DNA from: an uncultured Collinsella sp.
GTDB lineage: Bacteria > Actinomycetota > Coriobacteriia > Coriobacteriales > Coriobacteriaceae
Length of the DNA stretch: 14,609 bases
Direction: 5' to 3'
NCBI GenBank assembly: GCA_937926755.1
Contig: CALBBA010000254.1
Span: forward strand, 1 to 14,609
Shown in pieces: positions 5,455-12,950 of the stretch; position 1 is the first letter of the stretch; each line of letters starts with the position of its first letter. A program made the position numbers and the translations under genes. The notes below the pieces were generated by a model. That model saw only the letters and a list, made by a program, of their open reading frames with translations. It had not been told where the DNA came from and did no database searches.

Positions 5455-7881
5455 TTACATCAAATCATAGGCGTCGACGTCAACGCTCACGCTCACGCCG
5501 CGCACGGAGCCCACCTCTTTGAGGCAGGCGTCGATATCATCAGAGACATGGTACCCTACCGGCGACTTCACAAGCAGATGGAAGCGGTAACGGTCCTTGG
5601 CTCTCTCGATTACACACGAAGCCGGGCCCAGCACCTGCGGCACAGCGCTCCCCGCCCGCAAAAAGTCGGGCGCGGCGGCATGCCAGCGGCGTTTGAGAAG
5701 CTTCGCGATGCGCCCGATGTAGTCCTGCGCGTCGTCTCGGTTCGCCGACCACACCAAGATGTTGACCAGGCGCACAAACGGCGGGTACAGCGCGTCGCGA
5801 CGCTGGTCCAGGTCGTAGTCGGTAAAGATGGAGCGGTTGTGCTCGGCGACGGCGCGAATGACCGGGTCCTCGGGCAGGTAGGTCTGGATGATGCCCTCGC
5901 CGGGGCGATCGCCGCGACCGGCACGGCCCGCCACCTGTTCCAGCAGATCGTAGGCGCGCTCCCCTGCCCTAAAATCGGGCAGCTTGAGAGCAAAGTCGGC
6001 ATTGACCACGCCCACGAGTGTGACCTCGGGAAAGTCGAGGCCCTTGGCGATCATCTGGGTGCCCAACAGCACGGCGCAATCGGCGGCATCGAACTGCTCC
6101 AGTAGCTTTTTATGCGCGTCCTTGCCGCGCGTGGAATCGGCGTCCATGCGAATGATGGCGACGTCCTCGGGAAGCATCTGGTGCAGCGCGTCCTCGATCT
6201 GCTGCGTGCCCAGGCCCATCTTGGCTAGATAGCGGCTGCCGCACTTGGGGCAGCGACTCGTGGGCGCTGGGTACGGCTGCACACGCCATGACGATCCGCA
6301 GGTGTGGCACTGCAGCGTATGCGTGCGTTCATGGTACGTGAGCGCGGTGGAGCAATGGTTGCAGGTGGGGACGCAGCCGCACTCGCGGCACATCAAGAAG
6401 GGCGCAAAGCCACGGCGGTTGTGCAGTAACACGGCTTTCTCACGGCGCTCGACCACACGCTCCAAGCCCTCCATCAAGGGTTTTGAGAACAGAGATCGGC
6501 TGCCGTGAGAAAACTCACGGCGCAGGTCGGCAATCCGAACCGTAGGCAGCACGGCGTGTCCCGGGCGCTCGGGCATCTCAACGCGAGTCCAAGTGGCACC
6601 GTAATACGTGCCATGGCGGCAGCGGTCGAGGGCCTCGGCAGAAGGCGTGGCGGAGCCCAACACGAGCGGGCAGCGGTAGCGGCGCGCCATCTCGGCCGCC
6701 ACCTCGCGCGCATGGTAGCGCGGACTGGAGCCCTGCTTGTAACTGGTCTCGTGCTCCTCGTCGATGATGATGAGGCCAAGGTCGCTGAGCGGGCAAAAGA
6801 GCGCCGAACGGGCGCCGACAACCACGCGGGCCGCACCGCTGGCAACCATATCCCACTGGTCCAGGCGCTCGCCGGCCGAAAGCCGCGAATGGAACACGGC
6901 GACCGTCTCGCCAAAGCGCGAACGGAAGCGGCCGACGGTCTGGGCCGTCAGCGAGATCTCGGGCACGAGCACGCAGGCCGAACGGCCGGCTGCCAGCACG
7001 CGCTCGATGGCGGAGAGGTACACCTCGGTTTTGCCGGAGCCGGTGACGCCGTCGACCAGCACCACGTCGCCATGAGCGTCCAGACGGGCGCGCTCAATCT
7101 GCGCGAGTGCCTGCTTCTGGCCGTTGGTAAGGGAGACCGGCGCCTTGCCGCTTGCCGAGGACAGCGTGGTCTGCTCGCTGCAGCCACGCCACGCACGACG
7201 CTCCTCCACCACGACGACGCCGCGTTTTTCGAGCGCCTTGATGGTCGCCGACATGCTGTTATAGAGAAGGTTGAGGTCGCGCGTCGTGACCGGTCCGCAC
7301 TGGAGCGCCTCGATGAGTTGGCGCTGGCGGACCGCGGTCTTGGGTGGCGTGTAGTCAAAGCCTTCGGGCGTAAGCATCACCCAGCGGTTTTGGATGGGTT
7401 TGACGGCTGGACGTTCAACCGTCCACACGCCGTCGTCGCCCTTGACCACACGCGGGCTGCCGCCCGGCTGCAAAAACAAACGCAGGCACTCGGAAAGCGT
7501 TGCGACGTACTCGCGGCTCATCCAGCGCGCAATGCGTGCAGCCTCGGCGGTAAAGAGCGGTTTGCTGAGGATAGCCTCGATGGCTTTAATGCGGGCTGGG
7601 TCGAGGGCGTTGATGCCTTGCAGGTCACCCAGCTCAGGCGCAATGTCGACGATATAGCCCGCGGCGGCACGGTTACCAAAGTGGACCAGGACCGTGGATC
7701 CGATTTGCGCCTCGTTGGCAAGGGACCGGGGAATGCCATAAGCAAACGGCTCGGACAGCGCACGGGTGGGAATGTCGAGGACTACGCTCGCATAGGCGGC
7801 GACGGGTTCAGGCGCGAACTCAGGCTTGGCCGGAGTCTCCTCCGGTTCCGGCGAACCAAACAGCGACAGTTGCTCGGCCAT
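5455..7881 (-). CDS. priA: Primosomal protein N' (replication restart helicase PriA)
   Basis: The protein has 808 residues from MAEQLSLFG. PriA recognises stalled forks and reloads the replisome. The N-terminal 3'-DNA-binding domain (about 35-130, DIPTRALSEPFAYGIP) precedes a winged-helix region and a superfamily 2 helicase core with Walker A GVTGSGKTEVYL (K284) and Walker B box DEEH (374-377). A zinc module has eight cysteines at 498, 501, 507, 510, 525, 528, 544 and 547, matching the PriA pattern. The C-terminal helicase lobe has LLGTQMIAKGLDFP and QVAGRAGRG. I chose 7881 because GGAGG at 7896-7892 precedes it by 10 nt and homology starts near there; the frame extends 25 codons further, but that part runs through the gltX terminator hairpin. 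No clear promoter is visible, so read-through from gltX is possible. Confidence 0.95.
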   Translation of the reverse strand: MAEQLSLFGSPEPEETPAKPEFAPEPVAAYASVVLDIPTRALSEPFAYGIPRSLANEAQIGSTVLVHFGNRAAAGYIVDIAPELGDLQGINALDPARIKAIEAILSKPLFTAEAARIARWMSREYVATLSECLRLFLQPGGSPRVVKGDDGVWTVERPAVKPIQNRWVMLTPEGFDYTPPKTAVRQRQLIEALQCGPVTTRDLNLLYNSMSATIKALEKRGVVVVEERRAWRGCSEQTTLSSASGKAPVSLTNGQKQALAQIERARLDAHGDVVLVDGVTGSGKTEVYLSAIERVLAAGRSACVLVPEISLTAQTVGRFRSRFGETVAVFHSRLSAGERLDQWDMVASGAARVVVGARSALFCPLSDLGLIIIDEEHETSYKQGSSPRYHAREVAAEMARRYRCPLVLGSATPSAEALDRCRHGTYYGATWTRVEMPERPGHAVLPTVRIADLRREFSHGSRSLFSKPLMEGLERVVERREKAVLLHNRRGFAPFLMCRECGCVPTCNHCSTALTYHERTHTLQCHTCGSSWRVQPYPAPTSRCPKCGSRYLAKMGLGTQQIEDALHQMLPEDVAIIRMDADSTRGKDAHKKLLEQFDAADCAVLLGTQMIAKGLDFPEVTLVGVVNADFALKLPDFRAGERAYDLLEQVAGRAGRGDRPGEGIIQTYLPEDPVIRAVAEHNRSIFTDYDLDQRRDALYPPFVRLVNILVWSANRDDAQDYIGRIAKLLKRRWHAAAPDFLRAGSAVPQVLGPASCVIERAKDRYRFHLLVKSPVGYHVSDDIDACLKEVGSVRGVSVSVDVDAYDLM

Positions 7882-7911
7882 GGCCCCTATACCTCCCATC
7901 CCATGCGTCTT

Positions 7912-7948
7912 CAGAAACAAGAGCCCCGCTCGGGTGTGAACGGGGCTC
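7912..7948 (-). terminator. Intrinsic terminator of gltX
   Basis: On the minus strand, GAGCCCCG (7948-7941) pairs with CGGGGCTC (7928-7921) around a 12-nt loop and is followed by TTGTTTCTG. It starts 23 bases after the gltX stop. It sits just before priA, so leaky termination would set priA expression if there is no separate promoter. Confidence 0.8.
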
Positions 7949-7971
7949 GGATACATGCGTTTACGCGGCTG

Positions 7972-9447
7972 CTACAGCGCCATCGTGCGGGCGCGGTCGA
8001 TACGCGCCAGGCAGTCGTCGCGGCCGACGAGCGCCATGGTCTCGCCCAGCGGGGGGCTCACCATGTTGCCGCAGACGGCGACGCGCACGGCCTGGAACAC
8101 CACGCGCTTCTTAAGGTCCATCTGCTCGGGCAGCGGCTCAAGCGCGGCGTCGATGTTGGCAGCCGTCCACTCGTTCACGCCCTCGAGAGCGGCCTTGGCG
8201 GCATCCAGAATGGCACCCATGCCCTCCTTGGCCAGGCCCTTGTTGACGGACTTCTCGTCATACTCGAGCGTCTCGGCCGTAGCGAAGATGGGAGCGGCGA
8301 CGGTCACGGCGTCGGCCGGCATCTTGGTGCGCGGCTTGACGATGGCGGCAAGCGCGTCGATCCAATCCTCGCCGTACTCGACATTGCCCTCGATGAGACC
8401 CGCCTCGTGCAGCTCGGGGACCATGATCTCGTCGGCAAACTGAGCATCGGACATGCCGTTGATGTACTCGGCATTGACCCAATCGAGCTTCTTGGGATCG
8501 AAGGTCGCCGGGTTCTTGGAGATGCGGTCGAGTGAGAACTTGTTGGCCAGGACATCGCGCGGGATGATCGTGGTCTCGCCGTCGAGCGACCAGCCGAGCA
8601 GCGCCAGGTAGTTGACGAAGGCGTCGGACAGGTAACCGGCGTCGCGGTACTCCTCCACCGAGGTGGCGCCGTGGCGCTTGGAGAGCTTCTTGCCGTCGGC
8701 GCCCAGGATCATGGAGATGTGAGCGAACGTGGGCACGGGAGCGCCGAGGGCCTCGTAGACCATGACCTGACGCGGGGTGTTGGACAGGTGGTCGTCGCCG
8801 CGGATGACATGGGTGATCTTCATCATGGCGTCGTCGACGACGGTCGCGAAGTTGTACGTGGGCGTGCCATCGGAGCGGAAGATGACAAAGTCGTCGAGCT
8901 CCTTGGCGTCGAAGGTCACCTCGCCGTGGACGGCGTCGTGGATGACGACGTCGCCGCGGTCCTCGGGCACCTTGATGCGAAGGACGTAGGACTCGCCGGC
9001 CTCGATGCGACGGCGGGCCTCCTCGGGATCAAGATCGCGGCAACGGCGCTGATAGCCCTGGAAGGGGTCCTTGCGCTCCTGCGCGGCCTTGCGGTCGGCG
9101 TCGAGCTGCTCCTTGGTGCAGAAGCAGGGATAGGCCTTGCCCTCGTCCCAAAGCTTCTGAGCGGCCTGCTTGTACAGGTCCAGGCGCTCGGTCTGGGCGT
9201 AGGGGCCAAAATCGCCGCCCACCTCGGGACCCTCGTCCCAGTCCAGGCCCAGCCAACGCATGGCGCGCAGGATGATCTGCGTGTTCTCGTCGGTGGAGCG
9301 GGTGGGGTCGGTGTCGTCGATGCGCAGGATGAACGTGCCGCCGTTTGCGCGGGCGAAAGCCCAGTTATAGATAGCGGTGCGGGCGCCGCCGATGTGCAGC
9401 TTGCCCGTCGGTGAGGGTGCAAAGCGGACGCGAACGTCTGATGCCAT
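7972..9447 (-). CDS. gltX: Glutamyl-tRNA synthetase
   Basis: This class I aminoacyl-tRNA synthetase of 491 residues charges tRNA(Glu) with glutamate in an ATP-dependent reaction. The N-terminal catalytic Rossmann fold starts MASDVRVRFAPSPTGKLHIGG, where HIGG (18-21) is the HIGH-type motif. The KMSKS-type motif is KLSKR (254-258). The C-terminal half carries the alpha-helical anticodon-binding region. The start at 9447 has a good ribosome binding site, GAGGAG (9459-9454), at 6-nt spacing; an in-frame ATG at 9486 has no such site and lies at or before the probable transcription start. Whether it is discriminating or also charges tRNA(Gln) cannot be told here. It is transcribed away from metK. 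Confidence 0.96.
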   Translation of the reverse strand: MASDVRVRFAPSPTGKLHIGGARTAIYNWAFARANGGTFILRIDDTDPTRSTDENTQIILRAMRWLGLDWDEGPEVGGDFGPYAQTERLDLYKQAAQKLWDEGKAYPCFCTKEQLDADRKAAQERKDPFQGYQRRCRDLDPEEARRRIEAGESYVLRIKVPEDRGDVVIHDAVHGEVTFDAKELDDFVIFRSDGTPTYNFATVVDDAMMKITHVIRGDDHLSNTPRQVMVYEALGAPVPTFAHISMILGADGKKLSKRHGATSVEEYRDAGYLSDAFVNYLALLGWSLDGETTIIPRDVLANKFSLDRISKNPATFDPKKLDWVNAEYINGMSDAQFADEIMVPELHEAGLIEGNVEYGEDWIDALAAIVKPRTKMPADAVTVAAPIFATAETLEYDEKSVNKGLAKEGMGAILDAAKAALEGVNEWTAANIDAALEPLPEQMDLKKRVVFQAVRVAVCGNMVSPPLGETMALVGRDDCLARIDRARTMAL

Positions 9448-9487
9448 GGAAATCTCCTCGATTGCAGGATGGATGTCTAACTGCACC

Positions 9488-9493
9488 AGTATA
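9488..9493 (-). promoter_or_regulatory. Candidate -10 box of gltX
   Basis: TATACT on the minus strand (5 of 6 to TATAAT) lies about 40 bases before the gltX start. The best -35 match (TTGTGC, 9518-9513) is poor and its spacing is 19 nt. It is close to the long inverted repeat at 9529-9623. Confidence 0.4.
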
Positions 9494-9528
9494 AAGCATC
9501 AAAGCAACCTCCGCACAAAGGGCACCTA

Positions 9529-9623
9529 CCTACTCATTGGGGACAGACTTAAATGACCAGTCATTGGGCAACCTGTCGGCACTTAGGAAGGCTGGTCATT
9601 TAAGTCTGTCCCCAATGAGTAGG
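9529..9623. repeat. Long perfect inverted repeat, 32-bp arms, 31-nt loop
   Basis: Bases 9529-9560 (CCTACTCATTGGGGACAGAC then TTAAATGACCAG) are the exact reverse complement of 9592-9623. A nested palindrome AATGAC-CA-GTCATT lies at 9552-9565. CACCTAC at 9523-9529 also matches the outer right side (9619-9625). There is no T-run and no coding frame. GGGGACAGACTTAA-type ends recall REP sequences that accompany Y1 (RAYT) transposases in several bacteria; this is my recollection, not a search result. It sits between the divergent gltX and metK starts. Confidence 0.92.
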
Positions 9624-9656
9624 TGCGGAAAGGGTGTGAATGTTTGAATTACGCGC

Positions 9657-9707
9657 TATGATGTGCCCTTGCATAGAGAGCCCGGCGGAATGGTAACGGT
9701 CGCCGGG
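9657..9707 (+). promoter_or_regulatory. Candidate metK promoter and leader hairpin
   Basis: TATGAT (9657-9662) is a good -10; the -35 region at 17-nt spacing (GTGTGA) is poor. The leader then holds a perfect 7-bp hairpin, CCCGGCG (9681-9687) with CGCCGGG (9701-9707), 13-nt loop, ending 10 bases before the ribosome binding site GAAAGGA (9718-9724). AUGUG (9661-9665) could pair with CACGU (9709-9713) around the hairpin, but only if transcription starts upstream of the -10 named here. No SAM-I core is visible. Confidence 0.4.
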
Positions 9708-9729
9708 ACACGTTTTTGAAAGGACAATC

Positions 9730-11010
9730 ATGTCAGAAGAACTTCGTTCCATCCCGCCCCAACACGGGTCCTTCGTTTTTACGTCGGAGTCGGTGACCGA
9801 AGGTCATCCCGATAAGATCGCTGATCAGATCAGCGACGCCGTCCTCGACGCAATCCTCGCCAAAGAAATAGAGCTCCAGGAGCAGGGCTACATCGCCCCC
9901 AACGGCGTGCCTGCCAACGTGGAGAACGTCCGCTGCGCTTGCGAGACCCTCGTGACCACCGGCACCGTCATCGTCGCCGGCGAGATCCGCACCCAGGCCT
10001 ACGTCGACGTGCAGGAAATCGCCCGCGGCGTTATCCGCCGCATTGGCTACAACCGTGCCAAATTCGGTTTTGACTGCGACACCTGCGGCGTTATGAGCCT
10101 CATCCACGAGCAGTCGCCCGATATCGCCCAGGGCGTCGACGAGTCCTTCGAGACCCAGACCGGCGCTACCACCGACCCGATCGACCTGATCGGTGCCGGC
10201 GACCAGGGCATGATGTTCGGTTATGCCTCCAACGAGACCAAGACCCTCATGCCCATGCCGCACTACCTGGCAAGCCGCCTGGCCGAGCGCCTGGCCGCCG
10301 TACGTCACGACGGTACCCTCGCCTATCTGCGTCCCGACGGCAAGACCCAGGTCACCGTGCGCTACGAGGAAGGCAAGCCCGTCGAGGTCACGACCATCGT
10401 CATCTCCACGCAGCACGCCGCCGAGATCGAGGACATGGGCAAGATCAAGGCCGATCTGATCGAGCACGTCATTACGCCGGTTATGGCTGCCGAGAACATG
10501 CCGTGGGACAACGCCGACATCTACGTGAACCCCACCGGACGCTTTGTCGTTGGCGGCCCCATGGGCGACACAGGCCTGACCGGCCGCAAGATCATCGTCG
10601 ACACCTACGGCGGCTACGGCCGTCACGGCGGCGGCGCCTTTAGCGGCAAAGACTGCACCAAGGTTGACCGCTCCGCCGCGTATGCCGCGCGCTGGGTCGC
10701 CAAGAACGTGGTCGCCGCCGGCCTTGCCGACCGCTGCGAAGTCGAGCTTGCCTACGCCATCGGCGTTTCCAAGCCCCTTTCAATCATGGTCGACACCTTC
10801 GGAACCGCACATGTTGCCGAGGACAAGATCGTCGAGGCCGTAGAGAAGACCTTCGACCTGCGCCCAGGTGCCATCATCCGCGACCTAGACCTGCGTCGCC
10901 CCATCTACGAGAAAACAGCAGCCTACGGTCACTTCGGCCGCGAAGACCCCGACTTCACCTGGGAGAAAACCGACCGAGTCGAAGAACTCAAGGCAGCCTG
11001 CGGTTTGTAA
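9730..11010 (+). CDS. metK: S-adenosylmethionine synthetase
   Basis: This cytosolic enzyme makes S-adenosylmethionine from methionine and ATP, supplying all methyltransferases including RsmB. The family signatures are intact: EGHPDKIADQISDAVLDAIL from E24, GAGDQGMMFGYA from about residue 155, and GGGAFSGKDCTKVDRSAAYA from G300. At 426 residues it is longer than the usual 380-400: about 11 extra residues at the N-terminus and an insert of roughly 17-20 residues after ILAKE (about 44-62, including QGYIAPNGVP) before the CACETLVTTG strand. The start has GAAAGGA at 5-nt spacing. It is divergent from gltX, with a possible structured leader, and is followed by a clear terminator. Confidence 0.97.
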   Translation: MSEELRSIPPQHGSFVFTSESVTEGHPDKIADQISDAVLDAILAKEIELQEQGYIAPNGVPANVENVRCACETLVTTGTVIVAGEIRTQAYVDVQEIARGVIRRIGYNRAKFGFDCDTCGVMSLIHEQSPDIAQGVDESFETQTGATTDPIDLIGAGDQGMMFGYASNETKTLMPMPHYLASRLAERLAAVRHDGTLAYLRPDGKTQVTVRYEEGKPVEVTTIVISTQHAAEIEDMGKIKADLIEHVITPVMAAENMPWDNADIYVNPTGRFVVGGPMGDTGLTGRKIIVDTYGGYGRHGGGAFSGKDCTKVDRSAAYAARWVAKNVVAAGLADRCEVELAYAIGVSKPLSIMVDTFGTAHVAEDKIVEAVEKTFDLRPGAIIRDLDLRRPIYEKTAAYGHFGREDPDFTWEKTDRVEELKAACGL

Positions 11011-11048
11011 GACGATTCGCCAGACCTTGGCAACACAGTTTTACGCAC

Positions 11049-11085
11049 AAAGAAGTACCGGCCCCAACCGGTACTTCTTTTCATT
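11049..11085 (+). terminator. Intrinsic terminator of metK
   Basis: A perfect 13-bp stem AAAGAAGTACCGG (11049-11061) with CCGGTACTTCTTT (11068-11080) has a 6-nt loop and is followed by TCATTT. It lies 38 bases after the metK stop. Confidence 0.9.
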
Positions 11086-11144
11086 TACACGGTGGTGTGA
11101 ATATTTCGATGCGCAATGAACAGCACGTCCCCAGCTGATAAATT

Positions 11145-11175
11145 TTGACATCCAGCCACTCCAACCATGTATCCT
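11145..11175 (+). promoter_or_regulatory. Candidate sdaA promoter
   Basis: A perfect -35 TTGACA (11145-11150) is followed at 19-nt spacing by TATCCT (11170-11175), or at 17 nt by TGTATC (11168-11173). Transcription would start near 11180, which is where the left arm of the inverted repeat begins. Confidence 0.5.
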
Positions 11176-11177
11176 AA

Positions 11178-11298
11178 GTTCCGAGGGCTTTGGTATTTGG
11201 TCGATCGCGAGTTCCGCTCGAGCCGGAGGCCACTTAATGTGGCCTCCGTGCGAGCCAGGACTGTAGAGCAGACGACCAAATACCAAAGCCCTCGGAAC
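11178..11298. repeat. Nested inverted repeat, 26-bp perfect arms, in the sdaA leader
   Basis: Bases 11178-11203 (GTTCCGAGGGCTTTGG then TATTTGGTCG) are the exact reverse complement of 11273-11298. Inside the 69-nt loop is a second perfect hairpin, GGAGGCCAC (11225-11233) with GTGGCCTCC (11239-11247), extended by GCTCG/CGAGC (11216-11220 with 11251-11255). The right arm ends 13 nt before the sdaA AGGAG, which stays outside the structure. It could be a mobile palindromic element or a leader RNA. I see no T-box or known riboswitch core. Confidence 0.88.
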
Positions 11299-11321
11299 GA
11301 CGGGATAGAACAGGAGCGCAT

Positions 11322-12929
11322 ATGGCAGGCAAGCCGCAAACACTAGCTACGACCTCGGCATTCGAGATCTTGGGCCCCGTCATGGTCGGCCCCAGCTCAT
11401 CGCACACCGCCGGCGCCCTGCGCTGCGCCCAAGTTGCCGCCAGCCTGCTGGAAGGCCGCATCACCAAAGTCACCTTTGGCCTGTGGAACTCCTTCGCCCA
11501 CACCTACCGCGGCCACGGCACCGATCGTGCACTCGTCGCGGGCATCCTAGGCCTCGACACCGATGATGAAAACATCAAGCAGGCCTTCGACCTCGCACGC
11601 GAGCAGGGCCTCGAATATCACTTTGACATCAAGGGCGACGACGCCTCCATCCACCCCAACACCGTCGACATCGACATGGTCGACGACACGGGCGCCACGG
11701 CACAGGTCCGCGGTGAGAGCCTGGGCGGCGGCAAGATGCGCATCAGCCGCATTAACGGCGTCGGCGTCGACATCTCGGGCATGTATTCCACGCTCTTCGT
11801 GGCGCACAAGGACGTTCCCGGCGTGCTCGCCGCGCTCACGAACCTGCTCGCCTACGCCCACGTGAACATCGCCTTCTGCCGCACCTACCGAACCGAAGTG
11901 GGCGGCCAGGCCTACTCCGTCTTTGAGACCGACGGTGCGCCCGACGACACCGTCGTCCCCATGTTACGCAAGCTCGACAATGTCGATTACGCGACCTTTA
12001 TCGAGCTCCCCGGTTCTGCCTCGTCGCTCTCCCCCGGCGTCTCGGCCAAGGAGATCTTCGACGACGGCGAGCAGCTGCTCGATGCGTGCGAGGAACTGGG
12101 GCTCAGCATCGGCGCCGTCATGGCCCTGCGCGAGGCGCGTCTGACCGGCGAGGCCCACGCCGTCGCCGCCATGCACCGCGTGCTCGACGTCATGCGCGAG
12201 GAGACCACGGCCCCCATCGCCAATCCGCAGCGATCGCTCGGCGGGCTTATCGGCGGCGAGGCCAAACTCGTCGATGCCACCGGCCGCAACGATTTGAGCA
12301 CGAGCCTGATGGGCGCCGTCCAGACCGACGCCGTAGCCCGCGCCATGGCCGTGCTCGAGCGCTCGGCCACGATGGGCGTAATCGTCGCAGCTCCGACGGC
12401 AGGATCCGCGGGTGTTGTGCCCGGCTGCGTGCTGGCGCTCGCCGATCGCCTGCAGCTCGACGACGAGCAGGTCATGGACGCGCTCTACTGCGCAGCCGCC
12501 ATCGGCCTCAACCTCACCACAAGCGCCTGCGTCGCCGCCGCTGAGGGCGGCTGTCAGGCCGAGGTGGGAAGCGCCGCCGCCATGGCGGCCGCCGCGCTGG
12601 TGCAGATGCTCGGCGGCACGCCCGAGCAGGCGCTCGACGCCAGTTCCATCGCGCTGAGTAACCTGCTGGGCCTCGTTTGTGACCCCGTCGGTGGCCTCGT
12701 GGAGGTGCCCTGCAAAAACCGCAACGCCATCGGCGTGGCAGCGGCCTTTAGCTCGGCACAACTCGCCCTCGCAGGCATTAAGAGCTTGGTGCCGTTTGAC
12801 CAGATGGCACATGTAATGCTCTCGGTGGGCCACGCGTTGCCAGCCACGCTGCGCGAGACGGCAAAGGGCGGCATCGCGCAGGCTCCGGCCGCACTTTCGG
12901 CCTGCGCAAAATGCGGTGTGTGCGGATAG
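11322..12929 (+). CDS. sdaA: L-serine ammonia-lyase (serine dehydratase), iron-sulfur dependent, single chain with ACT domain
   Basis: The enzyme converts L-serine to pyruvate and ammonia using a [4Fe-4S] cluster. In 535 residues it joins a beta domain (GPVMVGPSSSHTAGALR, about 18-34), an ACT-like domain (about 148-228, FVAHKDVPGVLAALTNLLA) and an alpha domain (about 240-535) with APTAGSAGVVPG at 357. Likely cluster cysteines are C411 (EGGCQAEVG), C453 (LVCDPVGG) and C464 (EVPCKN). The last residues SACAKCGVCG have cysteines 528, 531 and 534; in the Legionella enzyme a C-terminal cysteine occupies the active site as a resting-state ligand, so the tail may do the same here. The ACT domain suggests control by serine or another amino acid. 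The start has AGGAG at 5-nt spacing. Its leader carries a large inverted repeat. Confidence 0.95.
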   Translation: MAGKPQTLATTSAFEILGPVMVGPSSSHTAGALRCAQVAASLLEGRITKVTFGLWNSFAHTYRGHGTDRALVAGILGLDTDDENIKQAFDLAREQGLEYHFDIKGDDASIHPNTVDIDMVDDTGATAQVRGESLGGGKMRISRINGVGVDISGMYSTLFVAHKDVPGVLAALTNLLAYAHVNIAFCRTYRTEVGGQAYSVFETDGAPDDTVVPMLRKLDNVDYATFIELPGSASSLSPGVSAKEIFDDGEQLLDACEELGLSIGAVMALREARLTGEAHAVAAMHRVLDVMREETTAPIANPQRSLGGLIGGEAKLVDATGRNDLSTSLMGAVQTDAVARAMAVLERSATMGVIVAAPTAGSAGVVPGCVLALADRLQLDDEQVMDALYCAAAIGLNLTTSACVAAAEGGCQAEVGSAAAMAAAALVQMLGGTPEQALDASSIALSNLLGLVCDPVGGLVEVPCKNRNAIGVAAAFSSAQLALAGIKSLVPFDQMAHVMLSVGHALPATLRETAKGGIAQAPAALSACAKCGVCG

Positions 12930-12950
12930 CGACTAAGAACGACTCAAAGG

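Noticed and set aside
4879..6105. Plus-strand frame of 408 codons opposite def and priA
   Set aside because: It is a mirror of two well-supported genes, shows no motif, and its start lies inside the inverted repeat at 4796-4891.
7882..7956. Longer PriA starting at 7956
   Set aside because: The extra 25 codons lie over the gltX terminator hairpin and lack a ribosome binding site, while 7881 has GGAGG at 10-nt spacing.
6505..8535. Plus-strand frame of 676 codons opposite priA and the end of gltX
   Set aside because: It spans two real genes and their terminator on the other strand; the translation is Arg/Gly/His/Leu-rich with no motif. The third-codon GC bias of priA and gltX explains the lack of stops.
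9448..9486. Longer GltX starting at 9486
   Set aside because: There is no ribosome binding site; the -10 candidate at 9493-9488 would place the transcript start at or after this ATG. MASDVRVRF fits the family start.
9629..9729. Classical SAM-I (S-box) riboswitch before metK
   Set aside because: The leader is too short and I see neither the conserved S-box core nor a terminator/antiterminator pair.
11178..11321. T-box or glycine riboswitch in the sdaA leader
   Set aside because: There is no T-box sequence, no anticodon-bearing stem that I can recognise and no glycine-riboswitch core.
11041..11343. Small minus-strand frames in the metK-sdaA gap
   Set aside because: They read through the metK terminator and the sdaA inverted repeat, have no ribosome binding site and no recognisable sequence.
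11964..12833. Minus-strand frame of 289 codons opposite sdaA
   Set aside because: It is a shadow of sdaA; the translation is rich in His/Gly/Ala, as expected from the reverse complement of GC-rich codons.
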